DNA of 48,118 nt from Rhodobacterales bacterium. GTDB taxonomy: Bacteria; Pseudomonadota; Alphaproteobacteria; Rhodobacterales; Rhodobacteraceae. Location: contig JAUNVT010000010.1 in the NCBI GenBank assembly GCA_030540655.1, forward strand, positions 1 through 48,118, written 5' to 3'. The position numbers were made by a program, and so were the translations under genes. The notes under the pieces are model-generated. The model was not told where the DNA came from. It ran no database searches and saw nothing but the letters and a program-made list of their open reading frames with translations. This document shows, piece by piece, positions 44,482 through 48,118 of this stretch. Positions within the stretch are counted from its first letter, which is position 1. Every line of letters begins with the position of its first letter.

Positions 44482-46293
44482 TCAGTCTCCAAAAATGGTG
44501 GCGCCGGTTTCGGCCGAGCTGACATTGCGGCGAAACGGCGCGAAGAGCTCGCGCCCCATCCCAAACTGGTTCGCGCTCAGATCTGCCGTTGCGGCGGGGC
44601 GCTCCAGTACGCCTTCGGTGCGGATCTCAAGCGTGCCCGCTTCGGGATCGATGCGCAGGATATCGCCATCCCGCAATTGGGCAATTGGGCCACCATCCAT
44701 CGCCTCGGGGCAAATGTGGATCGCGGCGGGTACCTTGCCGGACGCGCCGGACATGCGCCCGTCGGTGACCAGCGCCACCTTCTGTCCGCGCCCCTGAAGG
44801 ATCGACAGGATCGGCGTAAGGCTGTGCAATTCCGGCATGCCATTGGCCTTTGGTCCCTGAAACCGGACCACCACGATTACATTGCCCGTAAGTTCGCCAT
44901 TCTGGAATGCGGTTTTTACCGCATCCTGACTGCTGAATATGCGCACCGGCGCCTCGACTTGACGATGCTCGGGCGCGACGGCTGAAATCTTCATCACCCC
45001 GGTCCCCAAGGCACCGCCCAGCCGCACCAGACCGCCTGAGGTCTGGAAGGGATCGGTTACAGGGCGCAGGATCCTGTCGTTCAGGCTGCGTCCGGCGCCG
45101 TCCTTCCAGACCAGATCGCCGCCTTGCAAATGCGGCTCTTGCCGGTAGGCATCAAGGCCGGTGCCCGCAATGGTGGTGGTATCCGGGTGCAGAAGGCCAT
45201 TGTCCAGCAGATTGCCGATCATGTAGCCAAGCCCGCCTGCCGCGTGGAAGTGGTTCACATCCGCAAGGCCATTCGGATAGACTCGCGCCATCAGCGGCGT
45301 AACGGCGGAAAGGGCAGAAAAATCCTGCCAGTCGAGAATGATGCCGCCCGCCCGCGCCATGGCGATCAGGTGAATCAGCAGGTTGGTTGATCCCCCCGTG
45401 GCGTTCAGCCCGACAATGCCGTTCACAAAGGCCCGCTCGTCGAGGATCCGGCAAACGGGGGTGTAGCTGTCGCCCTGAGCGCGAAGAGCCAGCGCGCGCT
45501 GAGCGCCTGCGCGGGTCAATGCATCCCGGAGCTCCGTATTCGGGGTGACAAAGCTGGCCCCGGGCAGGTGCAGGCCCATGAATTCCATCAGCATCTGGTT
45601 GGTATTGGCGGTGCCATAGAACGTGCATGTGCCCGGCCCGTGATAGGAGGCCATCTCCGCCTGCATCAACTCCTCGCGCGTGGCATCGCCAGTGGCGAAT
45701 TTCTGGCGCACCTTCGCTTTCTCATCATTTGGCAAGCCACTGATCATTGGCCCCGCAGGCAGAAAGACAGCGGGCAAATGGCCAAAGCTCTGGGCTGCGA
45801 TCACGAGGCCCGGCACGATCTTGTCACAGACCCCCAGAAACACGGCGGCATCGAACGTGTCATGGCTGAGTGCGACGGCCGCCGATAGCGCGATGACGTC
45901 GCGGGAAAAAAGGCTCAGCTCCATCCCCGGCGCCCCTTGGGTCACGCCGTCGCACATCGCGGGCACGCCGCCTGCCACCTGCGCGGTTCCGCCGATCTGG
46001 CGCACCGCATCGCGGATCAGATCGGGAAAGCGGTGGAGGGGCTGATGCGCGGAAAGCATGTCATTATAAGCGGTCACGATGCCCAGATTGCCTGCATTAG
46101 CGGCGGCCAGTGCTGCTTTGTCGCCCGCATCCGCCGCCGCATAGGCATGCGCCTGCCCGCTACAGGACAGATGCGCGCGGGCAGGTCCGTGGGGCCGGGC
46201 CGCGGCCATCCGGCTCAGGTAAATGCGGCGCGTTCTGGCGCTGCGGGCGATGATGTCATCGGTCACCCGCGCCAGAACCGGGTGCAGGGTCAT
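44482..46293 (-). CDS. edd: 6-Phosphogluconate dehydratase
   Basis: A 603-residue IlvD/Edd-family [4Fe-4S] dehydratase. Cluster-type cysteine motifs are seen in GVPAMCDGVTQGAPGMELS and VFLGVCDKIVPG, and C-terminal VALVTDGRMSGASGKVPAAIH is the family signature. It forms KDPG from 6-phosphogluconate. ATG 46293 starts 32 bases downstream of a LacI-type operator, so expression is probably sugar-induced. eda follows directly. Confidence 0.97.
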   Translation of the reverse strand: MTLHPVLARVTDDIIARSARTRRIYLSRMAAARPHGPARAHLSCSGQAHAYAAADAGDKAALAAANAGNLGIVTAYNDMLSAHQPLHRFPDLIRDAVRQIGGTAQVAGGVPAMCDGVTQGAPGMELSLFSRDVIALSAAVALSHDTFDAAVFLGVCDKIVPGLVIAAQSFGHLPAVFLPAGPMISGLPNDEKAKVRQKFATGDATREELMQAEMASYHGPGTCTFYGTANTNQMLMEFMGLHLPGASFVTPNTELRDALTRAGAQRALALRAQGDSYTPVCRILDERAFVNGIVGLNATGGSTNLLIHLIAMARAGGIILDWQDFSALSAVTPLMARVYPNGLADVNHFHAAGGLGYMIGNLLDNGLLHPDTTTIAGTGLDAYRQEPHLQGGDLVWKDGAGRSLNDRILRPVTDPFQTSGGLVRLGGALGTGVMKISAVAPEHRQVEAPVRIFSSQDAVKTAFQNGELTGNVIVVVRFQGPKANGMPELHSLTPILSILQGRGQKVALVTDGRMSGASGKVPAAIHICPEAMDGGPIAQLRDGDILRIDPEAGTLEIRTEGVLERPAATADLSANQFGMGRELFAPFRRNVSSAETGATIFGD

Positions 46294-46324
46294 GTCGTCG
46301 ACTCCAAAAGCGGCTCAGCAATTT

Positions 46325-46338
46325 GGCTAGCGCTAACA
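46325..46338. promoter_or_regulatory. LacI-family operator upstream of edd
   Basis: On the minus strand, TGTTAGCGCTAGCC is a 12-of-14 match to the symmetrical TGTTAGC|GCTAACA with central CG, the form bound by LacI/GalR-type repressors (compare the E. coli GntR operators). It lies 31-45 bases upstream of the edd start, where repression of the promoter would be effective. No regulator gene is adjacent in the window. Confidence 0.6.
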
Positions 46339-46386
46339 TACTTCGCCAGCATGGACCAGCAGGCGTTGTGGATTTGCCGCATTGCC

Positions 46387-47886
46387 CTAGAAAGCCTGCG
46401 CCGCCTCTATGGCGCGGCGCCATGCGGCATATTTGGCCTCGCGCGTGTCTTCGGACATTTCAGGCATGAACTTGCGCTCCAACGCCCACATTTCGGAAAA
46501 CTGTTGCTGGCCGGGATAGATGCCCGCGCGGTGGCCCGCCAGCCAGGCCGCGCCCATTGCCGTCGTCTCCAGGATTGCTGGGCGGTCAACGGGCGCGCCG
46601 ATGATGTCGGACAGAAATTGCATCGTCCAGTCCGACGCGCTCATTCCCCCGTCGACCCGCAATGTGGCGGCGCTGGCCGCACCGTCCGTGGCCTGTGCCC
46701 AGTCCAGCGTCATCGCATCCAGCAGGTCGCGCGTCTGATAGCCGACCGATTCCAGCGCCGCGCGGGCAAGTTCGGCGGGGCCGGAATTGCGCGACAATCC
46801 GAACATGGCCCCACGGCAATGTGCATTCCAATAGGGCGCGCCCAGCCCGGTAAAGGCGGGCACCAGCACCACGTTCTGGGTCGGATCGGCAGCTTCGGCC
46901 AAGGCTTGCGTCTCCGCTGCCGCGCCGATCACCTTCAGCCCGTCACGCAGCCATTGCACTACCGCCCCTGCCACGAAAATCGACCCCTCCAGCGCATAGG
47001 TGGGCGTGCCATCGAACTGATAGGCGATGGTCGTCAGAAGACGATTTTGCGACCAGACCGGCGTGGATCCGGTGTTGAGGAGCGCGAAACAGCCTGTGCC
47101 ATAGGTCGATTTCAACATGCCGGGGGAAAAACATGCCTGCCCGATGGTGGCGGCGTGCTGATCGCCCGCAACGCCGTATATGGGGATCGCCCGGCCAAGG
47201 AGATCGCTGCGCGTATTGCCGAAATCGGCCGCGCAATCCTGCACCTCGGGCAGCATCTGCATGGGTATGTCCAGCAGATCGCAGATGGCGCGGCTCCACC
47301 GGCCCTTGCGGATGTCATAAAGCAACGTGCGCGCGGCGTTGGTGGCATCCGTCACATGCGAGGCGCCCCCCGTGAGCTTCCAGATCAGGAAACTATCCAC
47401 TGTGCCGAAGAGCAGGTCGCCCGCGCGGGCCCGCATCCGCGCGCCTTCCACATGGTCCAGAATCCATTTCAGCTTGGTCCCGGAAAAATAGGGGTCGAGC
47501 AGCAGGCCCGTGCGACCCGTCACCATTGGCTCGTGACCTCCGTCGCGCAGCGCATTGCAGATTGCGGCGGTGCGGCGATCCTGCCAGACGATGGCGTTAT
47601 GAAGCGGCTCGCCTGTCTTGCGGTCCCAGACCACGGTGGTTTCGCGCTGATTGGTGATGCCGATGGCGGCAATATCGGCCGCGGTAATGCAAGCACGCTC
47701 GATCACCTGTCGGCAAGTGGCGGCAACCGTAGACCACAGGTGGGACACATCGTGTTCCACCCAGCCCGATTGCGGATAATGCTGGGGAAACTCCTCCTGA
47801 GCGATGGCGCAAACCTGCAGCGCATCGTCGAACAGGATCGCGCGGCTGGAGGTGGTTCCTTGGTCTATTGCCAGAATGTAGGGCAT
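46387..47886 (-). CDS. glpK: Glycerol kinase
   Basis: A 499-residue FGGY kinase: N-terminal ATP loop [15 protein letters not shown] (6-20), [24 protein letters not shown], and the C-terminal [18 protein letters not shown] signature. It phosphorylates glycerol to glycerol-3-phosphate. ATG 47886 is the family start; the frame is open 23 codons upstream through a hairpin, which is not coding. edd lies 93 bases downstream on the same strand but has its own operator. Confidence 0.97.
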   Translation of the reverse strand: MPYILAIDQGTTSSRAILFDDALQVCAIAQEEFPQHYPQSGWVEHDVSHLWSTVAATCRQVIERACITAADIAAIGITNQRETTVVWDRKTGEPLHNAIVWQDRRTAAICNALRDGGHEPMVTGRTGLLLDPYFSGTKLKWILDHVEGARMRARAGDLLFGTVDSFLIWKLTGGASHVTDATNAARTLLYDIRKGRWSRAICDLLDIPMQMLPEVQDCAADFGNTRSDLLGRAIPIYGVAGDQHAATIGQACFSPGMLKSTYGTGCFALLNTGSTPVWSQNRLLTTIAYQFDGTPTYALEGSIFVAGAVVQWLRDGLKVIGAAAETQALAEAADPTQNVVLVPAFTGLGAPYWNAHCRGAMFGLSRNSGPAELARAALESVGYQTRDLLDAMTLDWAQATDGAASAATLRVDGGMSASDWTMQFLSDIIGAPVDRPAILETTAMGAAWLAGHRAGIYPGQQQFSEMWALERKFMPEMSEDTREAKYAAWRRAIEAAQAF

Positions 47887-47913
47887 GATGGCTCGGATTT
47901 TGGGGGCAGGGGG

Positions 47914-47941
47914 CCGGGGCGCGATGATGCCGCGCCCCCGG
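47914..47941 (-). terminator. Hairpin upstream of glpK
   Basis: CCGGGGCGCG (47914-47923) pairs with CGCGCCCCCGG (47931-47941) with one bulge. On the minus strand it lies after the stop of the edge reading frame and 28 bases before glpK, so it may terminate that gene or attenuate glpK. Confidence 0.5.
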
Positions 47942-47960
47942 ATCTTGTGTTTCACTGGTT

Positions 47961-48118
47961 TCAGGAAATTACAAGGTTATCATAGAGGATGGTTTTCGGC
48001 TCCTCATCGTTCTCCAGCTTGGGCTGAGGCACCCGGTGTTCCCTGTTAAGAGTACCTCGATTCTTGACCATTTTCGTAACCGCGCAGCGGTGCCTGTGGC
48101 GTGAAGCGGGAGGGAGGC
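47961..48118 (-). CDS. Unidentified reading frame running off the right edge
   Basis: On the minus strand an open frame enters from the window edge and stops at 47961-47963, about 52 codons. The end reads [19 protein letters not shown] followed by LVIS. An internal ATG at about 48071 would give a 36-residue peptide but has no SD. It could be the C-terminus of a gene upstream of glpK. I recognise no family. Confidence 0.25.
   Translation of the reverse strand, partial: LPPASRHRHRCAVTKMVKNRGTLNREHRVPQPKLENDEEPKTILYDNLVIS

Noticed and set aside
1..48118. tRNA, rRNA, CRISPR, insertion sequence, prophage or defence genes
   Set aside because: No T-loop motifs, regularly spaced repeats, transposase signatures or phage genes were recognised on reading; the window is core chromosome.

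Overview
The window is chromosomal DNA from an alphaproteobacterium of the Rhodobacterales / Roseobacter type. The evidence is the conserved block hslV-hslU, Smr, Tim44-like, fxsA, secB, dnaQ-coaE-aroE-maf, hemJ, rho, mnmE-mnmG-rsmG-parA-parB, hemW-rdgB-rph and hrcA-grpE, together with high-GC coding bias, Tat- and TRAP-type transport genes and an Entner-Doudoroff pair. The genus cannot be resolved by eye. I found no rRNA, tRNA, CRISPR array, insertion sequence or prophage.

Layout, left to right. (1) 52-5313 is a four-gene, translationally coupled + strand operon: a TPP-dependent acetolactate-synthase-like enzyme, an M20 deacylase, an APH-fold small-molecule kinase and a class-III PLP enzyme resembling the AGXT2L1-type phospho-lyases. 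It looks like an undescribed catabolic pathway for a hydroxylated amine or amino acid. (2) 5310-8152 is cysD-cysNC (sulfate to PAPS), on the minus strand and overlapping region 1 by its stop codon. (3) 8390-11564 is a TRAP transporter, with dctQM convergent to dctP. (4) 12180-14810 is a minus-strand unit of a short SD-led leader ORF, an APC amino-acid permease and two universal stress proteins. (5) 15257-22403 is a housekeeping block for proteolysis, protein export, replication fidelity, CoA, shikimate and Maf.

(6) 22403-22800 is the probable replication origin, oriC. It is an intergenic stretch with at least five DnaA-box-like sites, two very AT-rich tracts and a CAT triplet run. Genes immediately to its left run leftward and those to its right run rightward. 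(7) 22821-30179 carries hemJ, rho, mnmE, mnmG, rsmG, parA and parB. Two perfect 16-bp parS sites (25984 and 27873) lie inside the start regions of mnmG and rsmG, so chromosome-partition sites double as coding sequence. From the middle of rho to the end of parA the base composition drops sharply (hand counts of about 37-47% GC against 60-68% outside).

(8) 30182-39906 holds hemW-rdgB-rph, then divergent hrcA-grpE (heat-shock regulation), mutS, a malic enzyme-phosphotransacetylase fusion and an HU protein. (9) 40026-48118 holds AMP nucleosidase, a YeeZ-like SDR protein, nicotinate phosphoribosyltransferase, and minus-strand edd-eda and glpK. A near-perfect LacI-type operator sits just upstream of edd. 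An unidentified reading frame runs off the right edge.

Most convergent gene pairs are separated by recognisable hairpins; three pairs (5310-5313, parB/hemW, pncB/eda) have essentially no space for one.
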